Part shown: positions 35,693 through 42,993 of the stretch, one piece after another
Layout of the letters: each line of letters opens with the position of its first letter
Position numbering within the stretch: the stretch's first letter is position 1
Assembly: GCA_015059305.1 (NCBI GenBank)
Contig: SVAQ01000002.1
Coordinates: 1-64,000 of the forward strand
Length of the DNA: 64,000 nucleotides
Reading direction: 5' to 3'
Source of the DNA: Bacillota bacterium
GTDB taxonomy: Bacteria; Bacillota_I; Bacilli_A; RF39; UBA660
Program-made: the position numbers and the translations under genes
The notes under the pieces: model-generated
What the model was told of the DNA's origin: nothing
The model's database searches: none
What the model saw: the letters and a program-made list of their open reading frames with translations, nothing else

Positions 35693-35775
35693 TTCTGCGC
35701 GCTCGCACGCCAGTCGGACTACGGTTGCCGGATCATTCGGTTAAGAGATCCCGGGACCGGCCTTCGCGCAGGAAT
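35693..35775. other. GC-rich structured segment between divergent promoters
   Basis: CTGCGCG near 35696 pairs with CGCGCAG near 35765, and CCGGATCATTCGG forms an inner stem. Not a tRNA: no T-loop was found. It separates leftward and rightward promoters; an operator, small RNA or origin element is possible. Confidence 0.4.
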
Positions 35776-35777
35776 TG

Positions 35778-35806
35778 TTGTGCTAATTGTTAAAATTTGT
35801 TATAAT
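35778..35806 (+). promoter_or_regulatory. Rightward promoter
   Basis: TTGTGC (35778-35783), 17 bp, TATAAT (35801-35806), upstream of the CopG-like gene. Confidence 0.65.
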
Positions 35807-35875
35807 AAATGTAGGATAAAATAATAAAATCTATTAAAAATAATTTTTATGTATTATTAAAAGGAGTGTGAAATA

Positions 35876-36013
35876 ATGGTTATTATTTCTATTAGAATAG
35901 ATGAAAAAGAAAAAGAATTATTAAATGAATATGCTGATAAAAATGATTTATCTATGTCACAAGTAGTTCGTAAAGCTATTAAAGAATTTTTAAAAGATAA
36001 GGGGAGTAATTAA
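35876..36013 (+). CDS. Ribbon-helix-helix (CopG/Arc-type) regulator
   Basis: 45 residues. MVIISIRIDEKEKELLNEYA then DLSMSQVVRKAIKEFL is a canonical RHH fold: one strand with alternating IxIRI, then two helices with S-x-x-x-V-R-x-A-I. It is AAGGAG-led and couples by TAATG. It probably represses promoters in the adjacent divergent region, with palindromic sites expected. Confidence 0.85.
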   Translation: MVIISIRIDEKEKELLNEYADKNDLSMSQVVRKAIKEFLKDKGSN

Positions 36014-36192
36014 TGGAAACTAAAATAGTTTATAATACTAAGTTAGCCAGTAAATTATGTTAGTAGGGTTTTATGATTGTTAAGACTGTGCCAAATCCGC
36101 AAAAGCCTTGGTTAACTAGTTATTTGTTTGAAGAAACAGAAGAACTATTGAATGCTCTTGAAAAAGAAATCCAACAAATGAAATCTGACTAA
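36013..36192 (+). CDS. DUF5659-like small protein with tandem TAGTAG
   Basis: 59 residues. TAG codons 16 and 17 (36058-36063) are read as QQ in LASKLCQQGFMIVKTVPNPQ, continuing KPWLTSYLFEET. This is the KLAxxLxxxGFxI...NPxxP...FEET plan of DUF5659-type phage proteins. Without readthrough only 15 residues would be made. Confidence 0.7.
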
Positions 36193-36212
36193 AAAAGGAG
36201 ACTAAATACTAA

Positions 36213-36707
36213 ATGATTACTAAATTCAAAGATAGCTCCGTTCGTCAGTCAGGCGTAATTTATAGCGGAGTATTCGAACAAATTAAAAAATTACATAAAC
36301 AAGCACCAGAAAAAGCAGGAGAGCTTGCTATTAGTGCAATTGAATATATATTAACAGGTGAAATGAGTTCTGATGATCCTTATATGGAAATATTTTTACA
36401 ACCCGTGGTTCCTGTTATTGATAAAGACGTTAATAATTATAATGAAAAGGTTAGTAGAGATTTAGACAAAAGAAAAGATAAATTATGTCTTGATGATATT
36501 GCTAAATTATATAATGAAGGTTATAAACAAAAGGAGATTGCTAAAAAATTAAAAATAAATGAGAAAACTGTTAGTTATCGTATGGGTATTATTAGATCTG
36601 AGTATCCAGAATTATTGAATGAACCGCAGCGTAAAAAGAAAGAAGAAGAAGTTCAAGAAATGATTGAAGAAGAAGTTGATTATAGCAGTCCTAATTTTGT
36701 TTTTTAA
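36213..36707 (+). CDS. DUF6291-like protein with HTH
   Basis: 164 residues. Residues 18-75 (GVFEQIKKLHKQAPEKAGEL, AISAIEYILTGEMSSDDPYM) match the DUF6291 region found in phage replication-initiation proteins. Residues 90-125 hold an HTH (IAKLYNEGYKQKEIAKKLKI, NEKTVSYRMGI). It ends acidic. Its position beside the AT-rich repeat region suggests it binds there as replication initiator or partition protein (inference). Confidence 0.75.
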   Translation: MITKFKDSSVRQSGVIYSGVFEQIKKLHKQAPEKAGELAISAIEYILTGEMSSDDPYMEIFLQPVVPVIDKDVNNYNEKVSRDLDKRKDKLCLDDIAKLYNEGYKQKEIAKKLKINEKTVSYRMGIIRSEYPELLNEPQRKKKEEEVQEMIEEEVDYSSPNFVF

Positions 36708-36709
36708 TT

Positions 36710-37000
36710 AAAATCTAAAAATCTAAAAGTCTAAATTGGATTTTTTGGATTTTAGATTTTTTGGAATTTTTTAGAAATCTAAAAAATCTAATTTTGGATT
36801 TTTGGATTTTATTCAAAATTTTTAGACGAAAAAATCTAAAAATGTGGATACCATTTAGACGAAAAAATCTAAAAATTATTTAAAAAAGTAGATAAAATCT
36901 AAAAAATCTAAAAGTGAAATTTTTAGAAATCTAAAAAAATACCATAAATCCAAAAAATCTAAAACAATGAGAATGATAATGAAAATGAGAATTATAATAA
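36710..37000 (+). repeat. Iteron-like AT-rich repeat region, candidate replication origin
   Basis: About ten copies of AATCTAAA (variants GTCTAAA, ATCTAATT), several inverted counterparts (TTTAGATT, TTGGATTTTTGG), and a 23-bp direct repeat containing TTTAGACGAAAAAATC at about 36818-36842 and 36857-36880. No coding frame. Dense short iterons next to an HTH gene are typical of phage origins or partition sites. Confidence 0.55.
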
Positions 37001-37007
37001 TTTTTAG

Positions 37008-37050
37008 AGTGCTTACGCACTCATAAAAATTTAATGGCCCCTTCGGGGCT
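37008..37050 (+). promoter_or_regulatory. Two consecutive stem-loops in the 5' region of 37079
   Basis: GAGTGC-ttac-GCACTC (about 37009-37024) and GCCCC-ttcg-GGGGC (about 37037-37050, a UUCG tetraloop), without strong T-tracts. They could be terminators, processing sites or mRNA stabilisers before the AAGGAGG-led gene. Confidence 0.5.
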
Positions 37051-37078
37051 TAAAGAGATAAAGGAGGTAATATATAAA

Positions 37079-37201
37079 ATGAAATATGATAAGTATAGTA
37101 AAGAAGAACTAATAGAAATATTAGAATTAAGAGATAGAATATTTGAATCAATAGAAGATAGATATGTTTTAAAATATTTAAAAGTAATAGGAGTAATGTA
37201 A
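37079..37201 (+). CDS. Small helical protein
   Basis: 40 residues, MKYDKYSKEELIEILELRDR then IFESIEDRYVLKYLKVIGVM. RBS AAGGAGGT. TAATG coupling to the next gene. Confidence 0.6.
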   Translation: MKYDKYSKEELIEILELRDRIFESIEDRYVLKYLKVIGVM

Positions 37202-37467
37202 TGAATGATAAAGAAATAACAAGAAAAGAATTAGAACAATTTACAAAAGATCAAATAATAGATTTATATTTAGCAATGGATGCTGGATATTATTATGAAA
37301 AGAAAGATAAAGCAGAAAAATTAGATGTAATAGAAGATACTATTAAATATATATTAGATGGAAAATATCAAGAAGCTATTGAAATGTTAGTTTTAGCTTT
37401 TTATAATGGATATATTCCTATGAGTATATTACAAAGTGTTTTAGATCGCTATTACCGGGAGGTATAA
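37201..37467 (+). CDS. Hypothetical helical protein
   Basis: 88 residues (MNDKEITRKELEQFTKDQII...), all-alpha. No TAG. Confidence 0.65.
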   Translation: MNDKEITRKELEQFTKDQIIDLYLAMDAGYYYEKKDKAEKLDVIEDTIKYILDGKYQEAIEMLVLAFYNGYIPMSILQSVLDRYYREV

Positions 37468-37472
37468 TAAAA

Positions 37473-37718
37473 GTGGCATACTATGATGGATATACAATAG
37501 ATGAATTAAAAAATGAAATAGAAAGATTAAATAAAGATTTTAAGAATCTATTAGATGCTTATGAGTGTTTAATGTGTAAAATAGCAATTCATTTAAATAA
37601 AAAAGACTATAATATGTTATTAAAAGAAGTGTTAAGATCAGAATATTTTAATAAAGATGATGTTATTGATATGTTAATTGAGGAGAGAGAAAAAAGTGAG
37701 CAATATAGAATTTGTTAA
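37473..37718 (+). CDS. Hypothetical helical protein, GTG start
   Basis: 81 residues from GTG 37473-37475 behind GGGAGGT; coiled helix (IDELKNEIERLNKDFKNLLD). The next gene starts inside its last 23 bp. Confidence 0.6.
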   Translation: MAYYDGYTIDELKNEIERLNKDFKNLLDAYECLMCKIAIHLNKKDYNMLLKEVLRSEYFNKDDVIDMLIEEREKSEQYRIC

Positions 37719-37923
37719 AGCATTAAAAGAATAGGTTCCTTCTGATGCTAAATAGGTTGATATATATTTAAAAGATAATGTAATATATTTTGTAAATAAA
37801 GATGAAAAAAGTATGGAAGATATAATATATTAGAAAAATCAAAAGGAAATTAATGAGTATGTATTAAGAGAATTAAGAAAAAATATTGAAGTAATACCAG
37901 GAAGGATAAGTAGTTGGGGATGA
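37696..37923 (+). CDS. Hypothetical protein with three in-frame TAG, GTG start
   Basis: 75 residues, MSNIEFVKALKEQVPSDAKQ then VDIYLKDNVIYFV; TAG codons at residues 13, 20 and 46. RBS GGAGAGAGA. It ends TGA overlapping the next ATG (ATGA). Confidence 0.6.
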
Positions 37924-38093
37924 TATTAGAATTAATAGATATGTTAGTGGAACAAAACTTAAAAAATTGTTGGGAGGAAGTAATAAATGAAGCAAGAAAA
38001 AATATCAGTTATGATCCCTGCGGGCTCATAGGTTCCGGTTCAATTTATAAGATGCAACTCTGGATAGATTCAAGAATTGATTTCAAAAAATGA
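37920..38093 (+). CDS. Small protein, overlaps another frame
   Basis: 57 residues, MILELIDMLVEQNLKNCWEE then VINEARKNISYDPCGL; ATGA-coupled. Its second half overlaps 37987-38190 in another frame. Which frame is used beyond 37987 is unclear. Confidence 0.45.
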   Translation: MILELIDMLVEQNLKNCWEEVINEARKNISYDPCGLIGSGSIYKMQLWIDSRIDFKK

Positions 38094-38190
38094 AATTAAA
38101 AACTCTTTGAGCCTCGCAGAGGATCAAAAGGAACCAGAGGAAAATTCAATCGAAAATCTCATAAAGGAACTAGAGAAAGTTTCAGTTTAA
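37987..38190 (+). CDS. Small protein with two in-frame TAG
   Basis: 67 residues, MKQEKISVMIPAGSQVPVQF then an acidic helix to LEKVSV, TAA 38188-38190. Strong RBS GGGAGGAAGTAATAA. Two TAG must be sense. Confidence 0.55.
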
Positions 38191-38276
38191 AAGTTGAGCT
38201 TGAGCGTAGCGAAAGATCAAAAAAAGGAGCTATTGTAATAATAGCTCCTACGATAAAGAGAGAGGGAAAAGATTTT

Positions 38277-38387
38277 TTGAGGTTTTTGCTAACTGCCGCG
38301 TATAGGGGAGATATAAATTATATAATTAAGAAACAATCCAGAAAAGAATTATATAATTTAGAATATTTTAGTAGAATAAAATTGTAA
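38277..38387 (+). CDS. Possible small protein
   Basis: A frame open from at least 38104 to TAA 38385-38387 with no ATG. TTG 38277 would give 36 residues (MRFLLTAAYRGDINYIIKKQ...). Weak RBS. A hairpin GGAGCTATT/AATAGCTCC (about 38226-38248) lies upstream. Confidence 0.3.
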   Translation: MRFLLTAAYRGDINYIIKKQSRKELYNLEYFSRIKL

Positions 38388-38410
38388 AGTTTTAATATGT
38401 TTTGGAGGAT

Positions 38411-38451
38411 GAGTGGTGGCCTCCCCTGGGCCAGACCACTCACCACTTTTT
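38411..38451 (+). terminator. Rightward terminator
   Basis: GAGTGGT (38411-38417) pairs with ACCACTC (38435-38441), with inner GGCC stems and a T-tract at 38447-38451. It closes the plus-strand block. Confidence 0.7.
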
Positions 38452-38476
38452 CCTCGTCTCCGTTACCCTTATTTAA

Positions 38477-38944
38477 TTAAATATGAAAATCTTTAAAGAA
38501 TTCCGCAAACACTTCTTCTATCCAGTTTTCTGCTTCCTGACCAGTCTTAACAGTTGTCTTAACCTTACCATCAGGTGTCTTTACAGACTGCTTTACAGTA
38601 GCCTTAATTTCATTAACGCTATTGCCAACTTCATTGGCAGTCTCAATCACCTTATCGATCACATTCAGCATCTTAGCTACGTCATCGGCGGCCAGAACCA
38701 AACCTTCGGCAGTTACCTTATCTTCAGTTGCGCCGCAATACTTCTTAAAGTAATCATTCATTACTTCCGCAAGCAGTTCCGCATCCTTCATCTGCCATGC
38801 CTTTGCTTCTTCTTCTTTTCTCTTGGCCTCATCTTCAGCCTTCTTATCTGCGATCGCTTCGTTCAGAATAGCCACCAGTTCATTTCCAATTACTGTTGGA
38901 TCTTCACCTGCGCGCAGACGTTCTAAAATATTTTCTTTTGTCAT
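38477..38944 (-). CDS. Hypothetical helical protein
   Basis: 155 residues (MTKENILERLRAGEDPTVIG...), Ala/Glu/Lys-rich helix in the middle. The start MTKENILERLRAGEDP resembles small phage nucleoid or accessory proteins. G+C is higher than the flanks. Confidence 0.65.
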   Translation of the reverse strand: MTKENILERLRAGEDPTVIGNELVAILNEAIADKKAEDEAKRKEEEAKAWQMKDAELLAEVMNDYFKKYCGATEDKVTAEGLVLAADDVAKMLNVIDKVIETANEVGNSVNEIKATVKQSVKTPDGKVKTTVKTGQEAENWIEEVFAEFFKDFHI

Positions 38945-39010
38945 TTTACCTCCTTGACTCTGTAAGAGTCAAACCTCATAAAATATATTTTTTATTTTTT
39001 ATTATACTAT

Positions 39011-39039
39011 ATTATAACATTTTTTTTGAAAAATTTCAA
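39011..39039 (-). promoter_or_regulatory. Promoter for 38477-38944
   Basis: TTGAAA, 17 bp, TATAAT on the minus strand. Confidence 0.65.
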
Positions 39040-39214
39040 GTAGAATTTCTCACATTTCATTAAAAAATTTGCGCAGAGGGGTTATTAAAAATGCTTTTAC
39101 TGAACTATGCTATCGTTAATTCAGGGCCTAATTTATTACCTCTCCTGGAACGTTCTCCATAAAAAAATAATCGTGGCAAATTTAATTGCGTTTTTAAAAA
39201 AGTCTTTTTTTTAT
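39040..39214. other. Gap without a convincing gene
   Basis: Transcribed from the promoter at 39215-39243 if active. Only a 14-codon frame (MENVPGEVINQALN, with TAG as Q) behind no clear RBS is seen. Confidence 0.35.
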
Positions 39215-39243
39215 ATTATAACATATTTTTTTATAAAAATCAA
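39215..39243 (-). promoter_or_regulatory. Promoter in non-coding gap
   Basis: TTGATT, 17 bp, TATAAT on the minus strand. Confidence 0.6.
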
Positions 39244-39279
39244 AGGCGCGCTCGCATATGCTAGATCCGCAAAGAGTAT

Positions 39280-39592
39280 GAAAAAAGTAGGGCTCAACAT
39301 ATGGAGCCCTACCCGGGAGGCGTTAGGCGCGCCGACACCTAACTAAAGATAATTTAAAAAGAAAGGGAGTGTGGCCATATGAGGCCAGGCGCGGCCACTT
39401 GAACTTCAGAGCCTGGCCATATGTGATACAAAAGCCAGCATATGATCCACTGGTTATGGGAAAATGTGGGATAGGTGGAAGATGCTGGAAAAGCTGGAAA
39501 AAATTCCCATTACTGGAAAAATCTGGAAATTCGGCCTGACTCGCCCAAAGGCGGGCCGCCAAACCAATTTTTTACATTTTTTCCTATCTTTA
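39280..39592 (-). ncRNA. Candidate structured RNA with own promoter and terminator
   Basis: It starts after TTGACT/17/TATAAT (39600-39628) and ends at a perfect 9-bp hairpin, GTAGGGCTC (39287-39295) with GAGCCCTAC (39304-39312), plus a T-tract. No long frame with RBS. Internal perfect stem GGCCAGGC/GCCTGGCC extended by CATATG/CATATG with a bulge (about 39374-39431). Confidence 0.45.
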
Positions 39593-39599
39593 TATAAAT

Positions 39600-39628
39600 A
39601 TTATAACATTTTTTTTGAAAAAAGTCAA
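39600..39628 (-). promoter_or_regulatory. Promoter for the candidate RNA, fused to terminator
   Basis: TTGACT overlaps the T-tract of terminator 39633-39654; 17 bp; TATAAT. Confidence 0.7.
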
Positions 39629-39632
39629 AAAA

Positions 39633-39654
39633 ACTCCCAAAAATGGGAGTTTTT
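39633..39654 (-). terminator. Terminator of 39656-39997
   Basis: ACTCCC (39633-39638) pairs with GGGAGT (39645-39650); T-tract on the minus strand continues into TTGACT. Confidence 0.8.
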
Positions 39655-39655
39655 A

Positions 39656-39997
39656 TCATTTTCTCTTCTTTGTAAGGGTCAATTCATAGGAATTTTCTCC
39701 CATTTTAAAGAAAATTTGTCTTTCTTTGTTAATAATTTCCAAATTTTCTACATCTTCTTGTAAAAATTCGGCAATTTTAGCAATTATTTCGGCTTTTTCT
39801 GTGTCTGCCTTGCGTGTGCGTGGCTTACTTTCAGTTTTTGCTCTTGAACCTGTGGCTCTCATTTTCTTTTCTGCTTGTTTTTGTTCGGCAGATAATGGAA
39901 ACGGGTCTGCTCCTCGGTCTATGGCTTTATCTTGAGCGATAATGTCAAGAGCCTCTTCCTCGGTGCAGCCCAGCTTTGTCATTAACTTGTTAACCAT
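39656..39997 (-). CDS. Small basic protein, paralogue of 43081-43443
   Basis: 113 residues, MVNKLMTKLGCTEEEALDII (a UBA-like or lambda-Cro-like helix), a Lys/Arg-rich middle and a beta end YELTLTKKRK. The same plan (TREEAIELI..., YKVVLSKPRK) occurs at 43081-43443. Both are followed upstream by a wHTH gene, so the pair was duplicated. Confidence 0.7.
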   Translation of the reverse strand: MVNKLMTKLGCTEEEALDIIAQDKAIDRGADPFPLSAEQKQAEKKMRATGSRAKTESKPRTRKADTEKAEIIAKIAEFLQEDVENLEIINKERQIFFKMGENSYELTLTKKRK

Positions 39998-40046
39998 TTA
40001 ACAACCCCCTTTTATAGGGGGCAGGGTCTATGCCCTGCCCTGTGGA

Positions 40047-40406
40047 TTACTCCGCTAACTTATAGAGAGATTTTCTCTTTTCCACAATCTTTACAACCTT
40101 TTCAGCCTTTTCGAGTGCGGACATCAGAGGAGAAACTTTCTGAGTGGAAAGTCCTGCCAGTTCTGGCACTTCCTTAATCAACTCGGAAATGGAGAACAGT
40201 CTGTTTGGTTCATTTGCCATATAGGCAAGGATACCAACCTTTAAGCCCTCATTTGCTACCTGTGTAGCAGTCGGCTTTCTTTCGCCTGTAGACTTCTTGT
40301 TGAGCAGTTCAATTTCATGCTCACAAAATGCTCTTTCTTCTGCTGTCAGTGCATACTTTTCAATCAGCTGTGCAAACATTTCTTTCTTAGTCATCTTCTT
40401 AGTCAT
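40047..40406 (-). CDS. Winged-helix DNA-binding protein
   Basis: 119 residues, MTKKMTKKEMFAQLIEKYAL, then GERKPTATQVANEGLKVGIL, ISELIKEVPELAGLSTQKVS and a Lys/Arg wing VEKRKSLYKLAE. Strong paralogue of 43559-43927; shares its N-terminus with 14836-15240. Confidence 0.75.
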   Translation of the reverse strand: MTKKMTKKEMFAQLIEKYALTAEERAFCEHEIELLNKKSTGERKPTATQVANEGLKVGILAYMANEPNRLFSISELIKEVPELAGLSTQKVSPLMSALEKAEKVVKIVEKRKSLYKLAE

Positions 40407-40463
40407 AGTATCAACTCTCTTTCTCGCTATTAGGTGGCGACCCTTGATTTAACTTATACCTTA

Positions 40464-40492
40464 TTATAGCATTTGGTATGCTATTTGTCAAG
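40464..40492 (-). promoter_or_regulatory. Consensus promoter for 40047-40406
   Basis: TTGACA, 17 bp, TATAAT on the minus strand; the spacer holds the inverted repeat GCATaccaaATGC. Confidence 0.8.
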
Positions 40493-40635
40493 CACTTTTT
40501 TTCAATTTCTTGAAAAAAGTTTTTTCAGTGTGAGGAAGTGTTTTCCTTTAACTGATAACTCATTATAACATAGCGGTAGGGGAAAGTCAATAGGTTTTGG
40601 GAAAATAATTTTTTAAAAAATTTTCGAAAAAAGTC

Positions 40636-40664
40636 TTGACAAAAAGTGCTGGGTGTGGTATAAT
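40636..40664 (+). promoter_or_regulatory. Perfect sigma-70 promoter facing right
   Basis: TTGACA (40636-40641), 17 bp, TATAAT (40659-40664) on the plus strand, with no gene downstream except the stem-loop element. Confidence 0.85.
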
Positions 40665-40667
40665 GGA

Positions 40668-40740
40668 AAATTCGCGCTGACTCGATGGTCAGCGCGGCGT
40701 GCAAATTAAAAAGGTGATTTAATCATAAACCACCTTGGCA
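40668..40740 (+). ncRNA. Candidate small RNA, stem-loop element B
   Basis: Downstream of the perfect promoter. GCGCTGAC (40674-40681) pairs with GTCAGCGC (40688-40695), then GGCGTGCAAATT and the hairpin AAGGTG/CACCTT (40711-40736) shared with the end of the minus-strand gene. It belongs to a family with elements at 39.5, 43.0, 44.9, 46.07, 47.5 and 48.6 kb. Confidence 0.55.
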
Positions 40741-40847
40741 AAATGACAATCTTCATTTAGTAATACACAAAGAATTGCTTTCCAAAAAATCATTTTACTT
40801 AATTTCCATTCTCTGTAAACAGAATCCCACCATTCAATATACATCAT
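40719..40847 (-). CDS. Small Trp-rich protein
   Basis: 42 residues, MMYIEWWDSVYREWKLSKMI then FWKAILCVLL. RBS AAAGGAG; stop in the terminator hairpin. Confidence 0.55.
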   Translation of the reverse strand: MMYIEWWDSVYREWKLSKMIFWKAILCVLLNEDCHFAKVVYD

Positions 40848-40860
40848 AGTATCAACTCCT

Positions 40861-41123
40861 TTACTCACATGGAGCCCAGCCATAGACTTCCAAAAGCTCC
40901 CATCTAGCCTCATGTAAACAGTCTTTTTCAAACTTTTCCCATACTTCTTTTTTATCTTCATCTGATAAAAAGAATATATTTGAAATATAATAATTGTTCA
41001 TGTGAAGCCAATCTTCAAACCAGACATTATCTTCTATCCATTCTTGAGTTTTTTTTTAAGTAATTTTTCAAACTCTTTATCACTAATAATTTTACCTTCT
41101 TTATTTATATAATTTTTAATCAT
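40861..41123 (-). CDS. Hypothetical protein with frameshift at A9
   Basis: The frame starts MIKNYINKEGKIISDKEFEK and reaches a run of nine A (minus strand, about 41049-41057). A -1 shift or one extra A continues in TQEWIEDNVWFEDWLHMNNY and on to YGWAPCE, TAA 40861-40863. Without a shift the product ends after about 30 residues. Slippage, a mutation or an assembly error are all possible. Confidence 0.55.
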
Positions 41124-41127
41124 TGTA

Positions 41128-41343
41128 TCATCTCCTTATAAATTCTTCACTAACACAACCATGACAGTAGCAATGTCCATTATCATCAACTAAAGCACTT
41201 GGCAATGCCATAGTCATTCCACATTCAGTACATTCTACAATCATTGGTAGACCTTGTTCAGCAAACCATGCCCCAGAGATTTCACCCTTTGGCATTTCCA
41301 CACCCATTTCTTCCAAAACATATTTTTCTGCTGTTCTTAACAT
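41128..41343 (-). CDS. Small zinc-binding protein
   Basis: 71 residues, with CTECGMT and CYCHGC pairs in the last 40 residues. TGA overlaps the downstream start region. Confidence 0.6.
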   Translation of the reverse strand: MLRTAEKYVLEEMGVEMPKGEISGAWFAEQGLPMIVECTECGMTMALPSALVDDNGHCYCHGCVSEEFIRR

Positions 41344-41374
41344 AGTATCAATTTCCTTTCTTATTTATACTTCT

Positions 41375-41403
41375 ATTATACATTAAAACTGCTCAGTTGT
41401 CAA
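41375..41403 (-). promoter_or_regulatory. Promoter inside the 3' end of 41383-41910
   Basis: TTGACA (41398-41403) is part of the codons V-L-T-T; 17 bp; TATAAT. Confidence 0.75.
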
Positions 41404-41910
41404 TACCTTTTTTTCACTTTCTTTTTTCATTTTAGTTTCTACTGCACAGTAATTGATGTTAAAGTTTTCCAATACACTTTCAATCATTTTAGATTCTTTC
41501 TGTGTGTTGCTGAAAATCTGTAAACTGTATAATTCATCTTTCACAACTTCATTGTATAACAGTTTAATACCTGCCTGCTTTAACATGTCATCAACTTTGT
41601 GTAATTCTGCTAAATCAGTTTTGGCAGTTGCAAGGAATACCCATAACTTGTCTTTAGTTGCTTTCTGTTCAACCCATTTAACTAATAATACACCTACAAA
41701 GTTACAGATAAAAGTAATTACTGCTTTCTGCCACAGTGTTAATGTATCATCTGCTGTGAAGAATACTAAATAGGTATACACTCCATAGGTAAAAGCGTTC
41801 ATAAATGCAGCTGCCCACATTCCACCCTTAATGGTGATTAAAGATTTTGCTGTGGATAATACCACATTGATAATTGTTAATGCTGTAAAAATAATTAAGA
41901 TTTCTTTCAT
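41383..41910 (-). CDS. DUF5698/DUF2179-like membrane protein
   Basis: 175 residues. Three or four hydrophobic helices in the first 95 residues (MKEILIIFTALTIINVVLST, AFMNAFTYGVYTYLVF, VITFICNFVGVLLVKWVE), then a soluble alpha/beta domain (KTDLAELHKVDDMLKQAGIK). This is the plan of UPF0316/DUF5698 proteins. Role in the phage unknown; a membrane-located defence or exclusion function is possible. Confidence 0.7.
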   Translation of the reverse strand: MKEILIIFTALTIINVVLSTAKSLITIKGGMWAAAFMNAFTYGVYTYLVFFTADDTLTLWQKAVITFICNFVGVLLVKWVEQKATKDKLWVFLATAKTDLAELHKVDDMLKQAGIKLLYNEVVKDELYSLQIFSNTQKESKMIESVLENFNINYCAVETKMKKESEKKVLTTEQF

Positions 41911-42153
41911 TTATTTCACCAGTCCTTTCAAAGCCTTTTTTTTACTTTTTATCATATTTTTCATAAACTCTTCATCAATAAAATTGATTGCATCTTCATC
42001 TTCAGTTTTGTAGGCAATCCATTCCATTAAGGTAGAAATACCATACATAAATCCTGTATTATCATTTCTTGCGTCATACTCACCAATAAACATTGCCGGA
42101 CCATTATTGATAATATCCGTTAAAACTTCCATGTATGCGTCTTTAACTGCCAT
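41911..42153 (-). CDS. Hypothetical protein
   Basis: 80 residues (MAVKDAYMEVLTDIINNGPA...), helical with basic end. Coupled to the membrane protein gene. Confidence 0.6.
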   Translation of the reverse strand: MAVKDAYMEVLTDIINNGPAMFIGEYDARNDNTGFMYGISTLMEWIAYKTEDEDAINFIDEEFMKNMIKSKKKALKGLVK

Positions 42154-42237
42154 TTAAAACACCTCACTTAACAGATAAAATATTCCTAAGATTAAACTTA
42201 CACTCATTAGTAAACCTACTGCTTTCATAGTTTCCAT
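42154..42237 (-). CDS. 27-residue membrane peptide
   Basis: METMKAVGLLMSVSLILGIF then YLLSEVF, one transmembrane helix; RBS GGAG 9 bp before ATG. Confidence 0.55.
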   Translation of the reverse strand: METMKAVGLLMSVSLILGIFYLLSEVF

Positions 42238-42263
42238 AGTTTCTATCTCCTTTCTATGGTTCT

Positions 42264-42292
42264 ATTATAACACAGGGGATTTAATTTGTCAA
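42264..42292 (-). promoter_or_regulatory. Promoter overlapping the end of 42281-42445
   Basis: TTGACA (42287-42292) encodes the L-T of ...WGLTN-stop; 17 bp; TATAAT. Confidence 0.8.
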
Positions 42293-42445
42293 CCCCCAAT
42301 TTATTAAAACTTCAAATAAATTCCAAGCACTGTACTGTGGGTCACCACTTGTATTGAATAATACAACCTCAAACCAACTTATTATAAACCATACTTGAAA
42401 TAATACTATAATTACTGTAAATAATTTACCTAAATTCTTCATCAT
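42281..42445 (-). CDS. Small membrane protein, paralogue of 48902-49057
   Basis: 54 residues, MMKNLGKLFTVIIVLFQVWF then a transmembrane stretch and NLFEVLIN-W. 48902-49057 has the same plan (LFTIIMVLFLVWFV, WNLFELLINM). Its last codons form the next promoter's -35. Confidence 0.65.
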   Translation of the reverse strand: MMKNLGKLFTVIIVLFQVWFIISWFEVVLFNTSGDPQYSAWNLFEVLINWGLTN

Positions 42446-42479
42446 TTCTCTTACCTTTCCTTTCTTATTTCTTGTCTTT

Positions 42480-42508
42480 ATTATAACACAAGGGGTTGAT
42501 ATTGTCAA
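42480..42508 (-). promoter_or_regulatory. Promoter inside an inverted repeat
   Basis: TTGACA, 17 bp, TATAAT; the -35 is one arm of the hairpin AGGGGTTGA/TCAACCCCCT (about 42490-42513). Confidence 0.8.
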
Positions 42509-42527
42509 CCCCCTATTTTTATTTTTT

Positions 42528-42851
42528 TTAGATAAATTCATAATCTGAATCTTCTAATGTTGTATACTGAATGTCATCATCATCCATCCAATTATACTCA
42601 AGTAAGAAATTCAAAAATCTTAAAGCTGAATCTGAAACTCTTAATTGAACTTTCTCACAATCACAGGTATTTTCTAACAAAATGTTGTGAACTCTTTCTG
42701 TATTTTGAGGAGTATTAGGTAAACCACCTTTAACTCTAACTAACTGCTGATACAGTCCATTTAATTCTTCTTTTGTGCCAGATACTGTACAACCTGAATC
42801 ATCCATAATTGTGAACCAATTTTTTCCACTATTCTGATTTAATTTTAACAT
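42528..42851 (-). CDS. Hypothetical protein
   Basis: 107 residues (MLKLNQNSGKNWFTIMDDSG...), alpha/beta with an acidic C-terminus (MDDDDIQYTTLEDSDYE). Monocistronic. Confidence 0.65.
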   Translation of the reverse strand: MLKLNQNSGKNWFTIMDDSGCTVSGTKEELNGLYQQLVRVKGGLPNTPQNTERVHNILLENTCDCEKVQLRVSDSALRFLNFLLEYNWMDDDDIQYTTLEDSDYEFI

Positions 42852-42887
42852 AATTTTTACTTCCTTTCTTATTTTTGATTATACCTA

Positions 42888-42916
42888 ATTATAGCATGAG
42901 CCAATAGAAAAGTCAA
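42888..42916 (-). promoter_or_regulatory. Promoter for 42528-42851
   Basis: TTGACT, 17 bp, TATAAT on the minus strand. Confidence 0.7.
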
Positions 42917-42961
42917 TAGTTTTAGGAAAATTATTTTTTTAATTTATTTGCGGAAAATCGC

Positions 42962-42990
42962 TTGACAAATTTGCGGGACTGTGGTATAAT
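42962..42990 (+). promoter_or_regulatory. Perfect sigma-70 promoter facing right
   Basis: TTGACA (42962-42967), 17 bp, TATAAT (42985-42990), plus strand. Confidence 0.85.
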
Positions 42991-42993
42991 GGA

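Noticed and set aside
35693..35775. tRNA gene
   Set aside because: Acceptor-like pairing exists but no T-loop, D-loop or anticodon arm of the right size on either strand.
38483..38926. 147-codon plus-strand frame
   Set aside because: Mirror of the real minus-strand gene 38477-38944.
40014..40040. Possible separate hairpin terminator before 40047
   Set aside because: CCCTTTTATAGGGG-like and GCCCTGCC palindromes overlap but give no clear T-tract; not listed.
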